Below, piece by piece: positions 40,553 through 46,890 of a stretch of 46,890 nucleotides of DNA. Below the pieces are notes generated by a model, which saw nothing but the letters and a program-made list of their open reading frames with translations, had not been told where the DNA came from and did not search any database. The stretch comes from an uncultured Ruminococcus sp. (GTDB lineage: Bacteria > Bacillota > Clostridia > Oscillospirales > Ruminococcaceae), in assembly GCA_934463425.1 (NCBI GenBank), contig CAKSJP010000017.1:1-46890 (forward strand), given 5' to 3'. The stretch's first letter is position 1; each line of letters begins with the position of its first letter. The position numbers and the translations under genes are program-made.

Positions 40553-42949
40553 TTATCCTACCACTTCTTTTGCCACAGCCACAGTTTCCATGGCATCCTT
40601 TGCGTAATAGTCTGCACCGATCTTTTCTGCATAGTCTGCGGTCAGCACCGCGCCGCCCACGACGATCTTGCAGTCCGGACAGGATGCCTTGACGAGCTGA
40701 ATGGTCTCTTCCATTGCCCCCAGAGTGGTGGTCATCAGTGCCGAAAGCCCCACCAGCTTCACGCCGTGTTCCTTTGCGGTGTCTGCCACCAACTGGCACG
40801 GAACATCCCGTCCCAGATCCAGTACAGTATATCCATAGTTTTCCAGTAGCACCCGGACAATGTTCTTGCCGATGTCATGGATATCGCCCTTTACTGTCGC
40901 GAGAACGATCTCGCCTCGGCTGACCGGTGCGGCGTTGCGCTCAATGAGGGTGGTCTTGATGACCTCAAAGGCGGCCTGTGCCACGCTTGCGGTCTGGATC
41001 AGCTGCGGCAGGAAAATCTTTCCCTGTTCAAACAGCTTTCCGGCGCTGTCCAGTGCCGGGATCAGGATGTCATTGACCACTTCCATGGCATCGGTGGTTT
41101 CCAGCAGCTGTGCCGTGATTTTTGCACCCTCGTTTTTCAGTCCGTGGGACATGGCATAGGGCAGATCTAAGGCCTCCGGCGCTTTTTCCGCCGAAGCGGC
41201 TTTGGGAGATGCCGTGGGCGCTGCTGTCGGTGCGGCAGCGGGCATGTTGGCGTAGGCTTCTACAAATGCCGTGCAGTTGATGTCGAAGCCCCGAAGCAGA
41301 CGGAACGCCCGGACAGCTTCTGCCATAGAAGCAATGTTCGGGTTGATGATGGGCAGATCCAGACCATTTTCCAGTGCCATGGTGAGAAATGTCCGTGTGA
41401 CAGCCTCGCGGTTCGGCAGACCGAAGGAAATGTTGGAGACGCCCAGAACGGTTTTCAGTCCCAGTTCGGTCTTGACCCGGTGGAGCGCTTCCAGCGTTTC
41501 AGCCGCACCGTCCTGTTCTGCCGATGCAGTCAGCGTCAGGCAGTCGATGTATACGTCACGCTTCGGGATGCCTAGTGCCGTGGCACGGTCGAGAATGCGC
41601 TTGGCGATGGCGAACCGGTCTGCCGCTTTTTTGGGAATGCCGTTTTCGTCCAGAGTCAGTCCCACTACCGCAGCGCCGTACTTCTTGACCAGCGGCAGAA
41701 TGTTTTGCAGGGATGCTTCCTCGCCGTTGACGGAATTGACGATGGGCTTGCCGTTATATACCCGAAGGGCAGCCTCCATGACTGCCGGGATGGTGGAGTC
41801 CAGCTGCAAAGGGGTGCCGCCGATGGACTGGAGCGCCTTTACCGTGCGGATCATCATGCCCTTTTCGTCAATGCCCGGCATGCCCACGTTGACATCCAGC
41901 AGATCTGCGCCGGCGTCCACCTGCTGCACTGCCTGGTCTAAGATATAGTCCATGTCGTTTGCCTGAAGTGCCGCCTTGAAGCGCTTTTTGCCGGTAGGGT
42001 TGATGCGCTCGCCGATGATGCGGGGCTGGTCGATCTGTACTACCTCAGAAGCGGAGCAGACTGCTGCCGGGATCTCGATGTTCTCCCGCTTGGCGATCTC
42101 TGCTTCTTCCAGCAGGTCATAGGCTGCCTTGATATGCTCCGGTGTCGTGCCGCAGCATCCGCCGTAAACGGTAACGCCCAGCTGCGCAAATTTCACCACA
42201 GCCTGTGCAAACTCTGCCGGGTCTACCAGATATTCTCCGGTGACCGGATCGGGGAGTCCGGCATTGGGCTTTACCACCAGCGGCAGTGTCGTCCACTTTG
42301 CCATCTCCTCCACAATGGGGAAGAGTTCATCCGGGCCGAGGGAGCAGTTTACGCCCACAGCAGCTGCGCCCAGACCTTCCAGCGTCATTGCCGCAGAAGC
42401 GACGGTGCACCCGGTAAAGGTGCGGAGGTTCGGCTCAAAGGTCATGGTGCAGATGACGGGCTTGTCGGAATTTTCCTTTGCCGCCAGAAGCGCCGCCTTG
42501 GTTTCATACAGGTCGGTCATGGTCTCAATGACAATGAGGTCGGCATCCTGTCCGGCGAGCACTTCCTCCTTGAAAATATCGTATGCCTCTTCAAAGGTCA
42601 AAGTGCCCAGCGGCTCTAACAGCTGCCCGATCGGGCCGATGTCCAGTGCGACCTTGGTCTCTGTTCCGGCACAGGCCTTTCTGGCGCAGGCGATGCCGGC
42701 GGCGATCAGCTCTTGCACGGAATAGCCGGACTTTGCCATTTTGTGCCGGTTTGCGCCGAAGGTGTTGGCGTAGATGATGTCTGAGCCAACTGCAACGAAC
42801 TGCTTCTGGGCGCTGATGATGCGCTCCGGCTCTGTGATGTTATAGACCTCCGGCAGCGCGCCCACAGGCATGCCGCCTTTTTGCAGCATAGAGCCCATGC
42901 CGCCGTCTAAACGAATGAATTTGCGATTGGGGAATAGGGAGGAAAGCAT
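40553..42949 (-). CDS. metH: cobalamin-dependent methionine synthase lacking the activation domain
   Basis: Transfers a methyl group from methyltetrahydrofolate via cobalamin to homocysteine. It has 798 residues against about 1200 for the E. coli enzyme. Domains are the homocysteine barrel (about 1-295; zinc Cys in VNCSLGPDE and GGCCGTTP), the pterin-binding barrel (about 305-565; RINPTGKKRF, DVNVGMPGID), an Ala/Pro linker (about 568-592), the B12 cap and the B12 domain with the DxHxxG motif in KGDIHDIGKN (His near 691). The C-terminal reactivation domain is missing, and a separate protein with that domain is encoded at 44236-44901. AAAGGAC precedes the ATG. Confidence 0.95.
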   Translation of the reverse strand: MLSSLFPNRKFIRLDGGMGSMLQKGGMPVGALPEVYNITEPERIISAQKQFVAVGSDIIYANTFGANRHKMAKSGYSVQELIAAGIACARKACAGTETKVALDIGPIGQLLEPLGTLTFEEAYDIFKEEVLAGQDADLIVIETMTDLYETKAALLAAKENSDKPVICTMTFEPNLRTFTGCTVASAAMTLEGLGAAAVGVNCSLGPDELFPIVEEMAKWTTLPLVVKPNAGLPDPVTGEYLVDPAEFAQAVVKFAQLGVTVYGGCCGTTPEHIKAAYDLLEEAEIAKRENIEIPAAVCSASEVVQIDQPRIIGERINPTGKKRFKAALQANDMDYILDQAVQQVDAGADLLDVNVGMPGIDEKGMMIRTVKALQSIGGTPLQLDSTIPAVMEAALRVYNGKPIVNSVNGEEASLQNILPLVKKYGAAVVGLTLDENGIPKKAADRFAIAKRILDRATALGIPKRDVYIDCLTLTASAEQDGAAETLEALHRVKTELGLKTVLGVSNISFGLPNREAVTRTFLTMALENGLDLPIINPNIASMAEAVRAFRLLRGFDINCTAFVEAYANMPAAAPTAAPTASPKAASAEKAPEALDLPYAMSHGLKNEGAKITAQLLETTDAMEVVNDILIPALDSAGKLFEQGKIFLPQLIQTASVAQAAFEVIKTTLIERNAAPVSRGEIVLATVKGDIHDIGKNIVRVLLENYGYTVLDLGRDVPCQLVADTAKEHGVKLVGLSALMTTTLGAMEETIQLVKASCPDCKIVVGGAVLTADYAEKIGADYYAKDAMETVAVAKEVVG

Positions 42950-42964
42950 AGGAAGAGTGTCCTT

Positions 42965-43303
42965 TCAGTTCAGATATTGTTGGATTTCTCGTTGAAGCTG
43001 CGGCAAATCCAGGGATATCGTATCCCAGACAATGCGCATATCAACACCGGAATAACCGTGTACAATACGATTTCGCATACCATAAAGTTGCTTCCAGGGA
43101 ATGGTGTTAATCTCTGATTTTGCAGCATCGCTCAGTGAAGTTTTTGCCAGTTCTCCAATTTGCATCAGATTAAACACGCAAGCTTCTACACGCATGGTAT
43201 TTTGCTGAAATGCGTCTAATGAATCACAGTCTCTACAATAGGACAGTACCGCGGTCAAATGCTGATGGATTTTCAATAATATTTGTTTGTCTTTATTGTT
43301 CAT
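42965..43303 (-). CDS. hepT: HepT-like toxin (HEPN RNase)
   Basis: 112 residues. The HEPN active-site motif Rx4HxY is present as R77-NRIV-H82-G-Y84 (MRNRIVHGYSG), and the N-terminal half is the helical DUF86 pattern. HepT proteins cleave RNA and are silenced when the MntA partner adds AMP to the motif tyrosine (Tyr84 here). The start codon lies within the antitoxin gene, an 11-bp overlap, so the two are translated together. The pair is more AT-rich than its neighbours and splits a methionine gene cluster, which suggests acquisition. Family assignment is strong. Confidence 0.88.
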   Translation of the reverse strand: MNNKDKQILLKIHQHLTAVLSYCRDCDSLDAFQQNTMRVEACVFNLMQIGELAKTSLSDAAKSEINTIPWKQLYGMRNRIVHGYSGVDMRIVWDTISLDLPQLQREIQQYLN

Positions 43304-43595
43304 AGATCACCATGCCGCTTTCTGCAATTTCATTGTCGATCTCTGAATTGGGAATGATTTGCGAGGTATCTAACAGATCCACTTCCTTTTGCAGTGAGGT
43401 AACCACATCTTCCAACAGGCCAAAGAAAGCAAGACCTTTCAAGCCGCTGTCTACCAGGATGTCAATATCACTTTGCGACTCTGCCGTACCCTTGGCATAG
43501 GAACCGAATAGGATCGCTTTTTTTACCTGATATTGCAAAAATACCGGATGCAGCAGCACTTGTATCTGTTCCGGGGTATAGATTGCGTTGCTCAT
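43293..43595 (-). CDS. mntA: MntA-like nucleotidyltransferase antitoxin
   Basis: 100 residues from ATG 43595; AAGGAGTGA is well placed for it, while a GTG at 43604 overlaps that site. The minimal nucleotidyltransferase motif GSx10DxD is intact: Gly31-Ser32 (FGSYAKGT) with Asp43 and Asp45 (SDIDILVD), so it should be able to AMPylate its HepT partner. It is the upstream gene of the pair, as in described MntA-HepT (type VII) modules. It starts 28 bp after the GNAT gene, so all three may be transcribed together. Confidence 0.88.
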   Translation of the reverse strand: MSNAIYTPEQIQVLLHPVFLQYQVKKAILFGSYAKGTAESQSDIDILVDSGLKGLAFFGLLEDVVTSLQKEVDLLDTSQIIPNSEIDNEIAESGMVIYEQ

Positions 43596-43623
43596 AGAAA
43601 TCACTCCTTATGTTTATGCGCAT

Positions 43624-44109
43624 TTACAGCACATGATAATACACATAAATATCCTGATAAACGCCGCTTTTCAGCAGATAGCCGCCGGGGATCACGCCGA
43701 CGCGCTGAAATCCCAGCTTGTGATACAGCTGAATGGCCTGGTCATTTCCCTTGACAACGGCATTAAAGATCATGATGCGATAGCCCAGTTCCTTTGCCTT
43801 TTCCAGAGAGTGGCGCACCAGGCTCTCGCCGATCCTCATGCCGCGCATTTTCGACGAGACGGCATAGCTTGCGTTGGCATGGTGGGCGCATCTGCCCACA
43901 TTGTTGGGGTGAAGAATATACAGCCCGGCGACTTCGCCGTTTACCTTCGCGACACCTGCAAAGTCCTGTCTGCCGAAGAACTCGACGCCGGTCTTGTGTG
44001 TGAGATCCTCCAGCTGCGGAAATGCTGCGCCGTCATCGATGACTTCGTTCCAGATGGCGATCATGGCATCAATGTCTGCTTCGGTATAGGGCATGATTTC
44101 GTATTCCAT
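43624..44109 (-). CDS. GNAT family N-acetyltransferase
   Basis: 161 residues. Acetyl-CoA fold elements are visible: VAKVNGEVAGLYILHP (strands 2-4), the pyrophosphate loop SSKMRGMRIGESL (Q/RxxGxG/A type) and the C-terminal AIQLYHKLGFQRVG. Phosphinothricin-type and related amine acetyltransferases look alike; the substrate is unknown. AAAGGAG precedes the ATG. It sits between the MetH activation gene (126-bp gap, its largest) and the MntA-HepT pair. Confidence 0.87.
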   Translation of the reverse strand: MEYEIMPYTEADIDAMIAIWNEVIDDGAAFPQLEDLTHKTGVEFFGRQDFAGVAKVNGEVAGLYILHPNNVGRCAHHANASYAVSSKMRGMRIGESLVRHSLEKAKELGYRIMIFNAVVKGNDQAIQLYHKLGFQRVGVIPGGYLLKSGVYQDIYVYYHVL

Positions 44110-44235
44110 CAGAAAAACTCCTTTTTGACTAGGGGCGGTTTGACAAATGTACGGATTTTTTCAAACAAGCCCTGGATAGCACAATATGGACACAGGTTTC
44201 TGCGTCCATGCTGTAACTGATTGGATTTTGGTGAT

Positions 44236-44901
44236 TCAGCAGTGCGTGCCGCCTTTTCGGAACGGACAGGTCTCCCGCATCCGGCAGGTGGCACAGCCCC
44301 GTGCGCCTTTTTTCAGCGGATGGTCTGCCAGACCAATGATCGCCGTCACGGACTTTCGGGGGATGAGAATGTGCTCCGGTGTTACGGTCAGCCCCAGGCG
44401 CTTTTGCGCGTCCAGCAGCTGCAGGATTTCCGGCTGGAGCGCCAGCGGCAGGTCGCCGTATCCCGGACTGAACCGCCAGGTAAAGTACGCCTCCGGCAGC
44501 TGTTCCCGGAAGCATTCCTCTGCCCGGTTGCAGACCTGTTCAATGCCGGCGCTTGCCAGGGTATCCATGGCGAGAGAACGCGTCATATCAGAAATGCCTG
44601 CCCGGTGGATCAGCTGGTCTGCCTGTCCGGACAGCGTCGCCGCCATCAGGATGATCCGGTCACATTCTGCCAGATGCCGGGCGATATCTTCTCCCGAAAG
44701 CACCATGCCGCCGGCAGAGAGAACGCCGTTTTCCCGGCTTAGCGGCAAAACGCGATAGATCACACGCGGCAAAACGGCGCGCCGCAGCTTTTCCTCGCAG
44801 TCGCTGACAACTGCCAGCAGTGCCGCATCCGGCTCACCGGGGCACCCCATATAGCGGAGGGCTTCCTGCTTGTCGATCTCGTTTAGGGGCAGGGTCAGCA
44901 T
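44236..44901 (-). CDS. stand-alone methionine synthase activation-domain protein
   Basis: 221 residues from ATG 44901, which overlaps the end of metF by 7 bp. It matches the MetH reactivation domain (NEIDKQEALRYMGCPG, then AMDTLASAGIEQVCNRAEE and FSPGYGDLPLALQPEI). This domain binds S-adenosylmethionine and re-methylates oxidised cobalamin. In many bacteria it is fused to MetH; here, as in Thermotoga TM0269, it is separate, and the MetH in this cluster lacks it. The C-terminus has a Cys-rich tail (GCATCRMRETCPF, then GTHC) that could hold an iron-sulfur cluster or metal. Activity with this MetH is inferred from context. Confidence 0.88.
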   Translation of the reverse strand: MLTLPLNEIDKQEALRYMGCPGEPDAALLAVVSDCEEKLRRAVLPRVIYRVLPLSRENGVLSAGGMVLSGEDIARHLAECDRIILMAATLSGQADQLIHRAGISDMTRSLAMDTLASAGIEQVCNRAEECFREQLPEAYFTWRFSPGYGDLPLALQPEILQLLDAQKRLGLTVTPEHILIPRKSVTAIIGLADHPLKKGARGCATCRMRETCPFRKGGTHC

Positions 44902-45773
44902 TTGGGTGCCGCCTTGATGATGCCGCCCACGGCTTCGCTGATCTTCCGTGCCACATAGGGGTTGTTCATGGTGTACAGATGAATGCCGTCCACCCCGTCT
45001 GTCACCAGGTCTACGATCTGGTCGATGGCATAGGCAATGCCGGCATCCCGGAGCGCATCCGGGTTGTCCTCGAAGCGCTGTACCATTTTGGTGAACTTTC
45101 GGGGCAGGCTCGCGCCGCACATGGTGACCATGCGCTCGATCTGCTTGCGGTTGGTCACCGGCATAATGCCTGCTTCAATGGGCACATTGACACCGGCGCG
45201 GGCTGCCCGATAGCGGAAGTCATAGAAGGAATCGTTGTCGAAAAACAACTGAGTGATGAGATGGCTTGCGCCGGCATCCACCTTTTCTTTCAGATGGCGG
45301 ATATCCGTGTCCATGTTGGGCGCTTCCGGATGACATTCCGGATAACATGCGCCGGCAATGTCAAAATCGCCGCCCTTGCTGCGGATATAGCGGATGAGAT
45401 CGGCAGCGTGGTCAAAATCAGCCGTAGGCTCTAAGCCCTCGACCCGGTCGCCCCGGAGCGCCAGGATGTTTTCGATGCCGTTTTCCTGAAACTGTTCCAG
45501 GATGGTGTCGATCTGCGCCTTGGAATAGTGAACGCAGGGCAGATGCGCCATAGGCAGCACGCCGTAGTGCTCCTTCAGCCGCCGTGCGATGGCAAGGGTA
45601 TTTTCCCCGTTGCCGCTGCCGCCTGCACCAAAAGTTACGCTGATAAAGTCCGGGTGCAGATCCTGGAGCGCTTCCAGGGTGTCATAGATGGTCTCGATGG
45701 AAGAGGTCTTTTTCGGCGGGAATATTTCAAACGAAAAAACGGTTTTTTCGGAGAACAGGGATGCGATTTTCAT
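44895..45773 (-). CDS. metF: 5,10-methylenetetrahydrofolate reductase
   Basis: Reduces methylene- to methyltetrahydrofolate, the methyl donor for MetH. It has 292 residues, a flavin-binding barrel of standard length. Signatures are VFSFEIFPPK (13-22) with the catalytic Glu, FISVTFGAGGS, ALRGD, the ACYPECHPEA loop and HLITQLFFDND. AAAGGAC precedes the ATG. It is first in the minus-strand cluster metF, activation protein, GNAT, mntA, hepT, metH, AI-2E transporter. The 143 bp upstream carry an extended -10 but no SAM riboswitch fold that could be recognised. Confidence 0.96.
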   Translation of the reverse strand: MKIASLFSEKTVFSFEIFPPKKTSSIETIYDTLEALQDLHPDFISVTFGAGGSGNGENTLAIARRLKEHYGVLPMAHLPCVHYSKAQIDTILEQFQENGIENILALRGDRVEGLEPTADFDHAADLIRYIRSKGGDFDIAGACYPECHPEAPNMDTDIRHLKEKVDAGASHLITQLFFDNDSFYDFRYRAARAGVNVPIEAGIMPVTNRKQIERMVTMCGASLPRKFTKMVQRFEDNPDALRDAGIAYAIDQIVDLVTDGVDGIHLYTMNNPYVARKISEAVGGIIKAAPKC

Positions 45774-45825
45774 GGTGTTGTCCTTTCTGCGGCAATCTGC
45801 CGAGTTGTATAATGATATTGTTTAT

Positions 45826-45834
45826 ATTATAGCA
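45826..45834 (-). promoter_or_regulatory. extended -10 promoter of metF
   Basis: On the minus strand TGCTATAAT, an extended -10 (TGnTATAAT), 53 bp before metF. No good -35 is present at 17 bp, as is common for extended -10 promoters. Confidence 0.6.
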
Positions 45835-45916
45835 TAATTGTAGGTATTTGAGTAGACGGGAAAATCATATCGCTTGTTATCAATTTTTCCTATAGCTGAT
45901 TCGGGTTTGTTTCGGG

Positions 45917-46890
45917 CTAATCGGCAGCTTGCCGGAACCAGTCCCATTCCTCCGGCGAGTATCGTTCTTGGAGAACTTTTCCATGCTGTGCTTCGTAATC
46001 TTGCAGCAGCTGCGGTGCTTCTTTCAGGAAATCTTCACCTCGTTTGCAGCAGCTTCCATTTTCGGAGAAAAATCCCATATCCTCATAGCAAAGGGGATAG
46101 ACCTGTTCCAGGGCGATCTTCTCCGGCGGCAGTTGCAGCTGTTCCAACAGCAATTCCCTGCGGACTGCCGGCAGGGTGGTGCCGTCCGGAGCACTTTTTG
46201 CCGATTGCTGCACTGGTCGTTCCGGCAGCCAGACATAGCCGTTTTTCTGCCGTATCGGGAACTTGGTGCATGCCAATGTGGGATACAGGCGGGCATACCG
46301 CCGCAGCTTTTCCGCTGAATCTGCCAGCAAAAGCTTGCCGTATTGTGCCGTCAGCTTTTCGAAGTCCGGCTCCGTCAGCGGCTGCGGCTGGTTGCCTAAA
46401 GCAGTCGCCGTTTCCCGCAGAAACTGCTCCGTCTGCACGAAAAAAGTATCTCGTTCCGGCTGGGGCAGTGCTGTCAATGCTTCTTTTGCCAGCGGCAGCA
46501 CAGTAAATACCAGCCGTGTCCCCAACAGCCAGCACCAGTCCGCAGCTTGTTCCGGGACACATCTCTCCAGTTGGCCGGCTATGGCTTGCAGCAGCTGTGG
46601 CGTGACCTTGCCGGACTCCCACTTCCACGGCAGGAAATCCTTTCCCAGCGGTTCGGGATATTCCGGTTGGCACAGCTGCATCTCTCCGGAAAAGGGAATC
46701 CCCTTTTGCCGGCAGAAACAAAAGTATGCCGCCAGCACCTGCTGCCGTTCGTTTTCATCAGTTCCAAACAGGCGGCACACTTTTCGCTCTGCCGTGAGAG
46801 CAATGCCGCCCAGCAGCCGGTTGCATCTCCACAGCAGCCAGCTTTCCGTGCTGCCGTCATCTGCGGAAAAACCGCCGGAAACCGGCTGCA
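45917..46890 (-). CDS. unknown protein, 5' end outside the window
   Basis: The frame is open from the window edge to the stop at 45917, so at least 324 C-terminal residues are present; the GTG at 46780 is internal to the open frame and probably not the start. The sequence is soluble in character, rich in Leu, Gln, Glu and Pro, with scattered cysteines (CFCRQKG, CCKRGED) and a conserved-looking ALPQPERDTFFVQ. No membrane segment, signal or catalytic motif was recognised and no family can be named. It is on the same strand as metF, separated by 143 bp that include the metF promoter. Confidence 0.6.
   Translation of the reverse strand, partial: QPVSGGFSADDGSTESWLLWRCNRLLGGIALTAERKVCRLFGTDENERQQVLAAYFCFCRQKGIPFSGEMQLCQPEYPEPLGKDFLPWKWESGKVTPQLLQAIAGQLERCVPEQAADWCWLLGTRLVFTVLPLAKEALTALPQPERDTFFVQTEQFLRETATALGNQPQPLTEPDFEKLTAQYGKLLLADSAEKLRRYARLYPTLACTKFPIRQKNGYVWLPERPVQQSAKSAPDGTTLPAVRRELLLEQLQLPPEKIALEQVYPLCYEDMGFFSENGSCCKRGEDFLKEAPQLLQDYEAQHGKVLQERYSPEEWDWFRQAAD

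Noticed and set aside
45774..45916. SAM riboswitch before metF
   Set aside because: The 143-bp region is short and shows no S-box core or terminator-antiterminator pair.

Overview
The window looks like the chromosome of a Gram-positive, probably fibre-degrading Ruminococcus-type member of the Clostridia. The evidence is three secreted proteins with type I dockerin repeats (the cellulosome docking module), a Gram-positive style CIRCE-groES-groEL locus, A+G-rich ribosome binding sites, many TTGACA-17-TATAAT promoters, an LtaS-like polymerase, and YlbM/TmcAL, RsmI and YnzC-type genes. The genus is inferred from gene content; no database search was possible. No rRNA, tRNA, CRISPR array, phage or transposase gene was seen.

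Layout. 0-6.3 kb: 3' end of dnaK, dnaJ, a secreted protein made only of dockerin-like repeats, a small acidic lipoprotein, a roughly 380-bp gene-free stretch packed with TTTTCCACA motifs (a DnaA-box-like cluster), a 51-codon gene behind a palindromic operator, and an ECF sigma factor overlapping its membrane-bound partner. 6.3-6.7 kb: a compact locus read here as a type I toxin-antitoxin system: a 46-residue membrane peptide and a convergent antisense RNA sharing its terminator. 6.8-13.3 kb: HD hydrolase, SH3 lipoprotein, GH13 glycosidase with HAD phosphatase, FeoB and a small Q/N-rich protein. 13.3-20.8 kb, minus strand: a dockerin-bearing papain-like protease, then RsmI, a MATE exporter, an N6-adenine methyltransferase, a C39-like peptidase and TmcAL. 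20.9-28.5 kb: acetate kinase, cytidine deaminase, a YnzC-like protein, a thioesterase with an LtaS-like enzyme, an SDR oxidoreductase and groESL under CIRCE. 28.9-36.2 kb: two-component system, HtrA-like protease with an 18-bp tandem repeat, an orphan sugar-type binding lipoprotein and a metzincin-like protein with an internal dockerin. 36.3-39.2 kb: LytTR/DUF3021 pair, a decayed second copy of the type I toxin-antitoxin locus, and purA. 39.2-46.9 kb, minus strand: a methionine cluster (metF, a stand-alone MetH activation protein, a MetH lacking that domain, an AI-2E family transporter) interrupted by a GNAT gene and a MntA-HepT toxin-antitoxin pair, then a truncated unknown gene.

The strongest candidate for something undescribed is the pair of type I toxin-antitoxin loci. 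The first (6332-6696) has near-perfect promoters on both strands, a ribosome binding site hidden in a hairpin, an antisense RNA that carries a copy of the hairpin arm masking that site, and a 14-bp terminator stem shared at the overlapping 3' ends. The second (37316-37501) keeps the antisense RNA promoter and terminator, but its toxin is reduced to the C-terminal tail next to a palindromic repeat. The DnaA-box-like cluster and the dockerin-bearing proteases are the next most interesting items.
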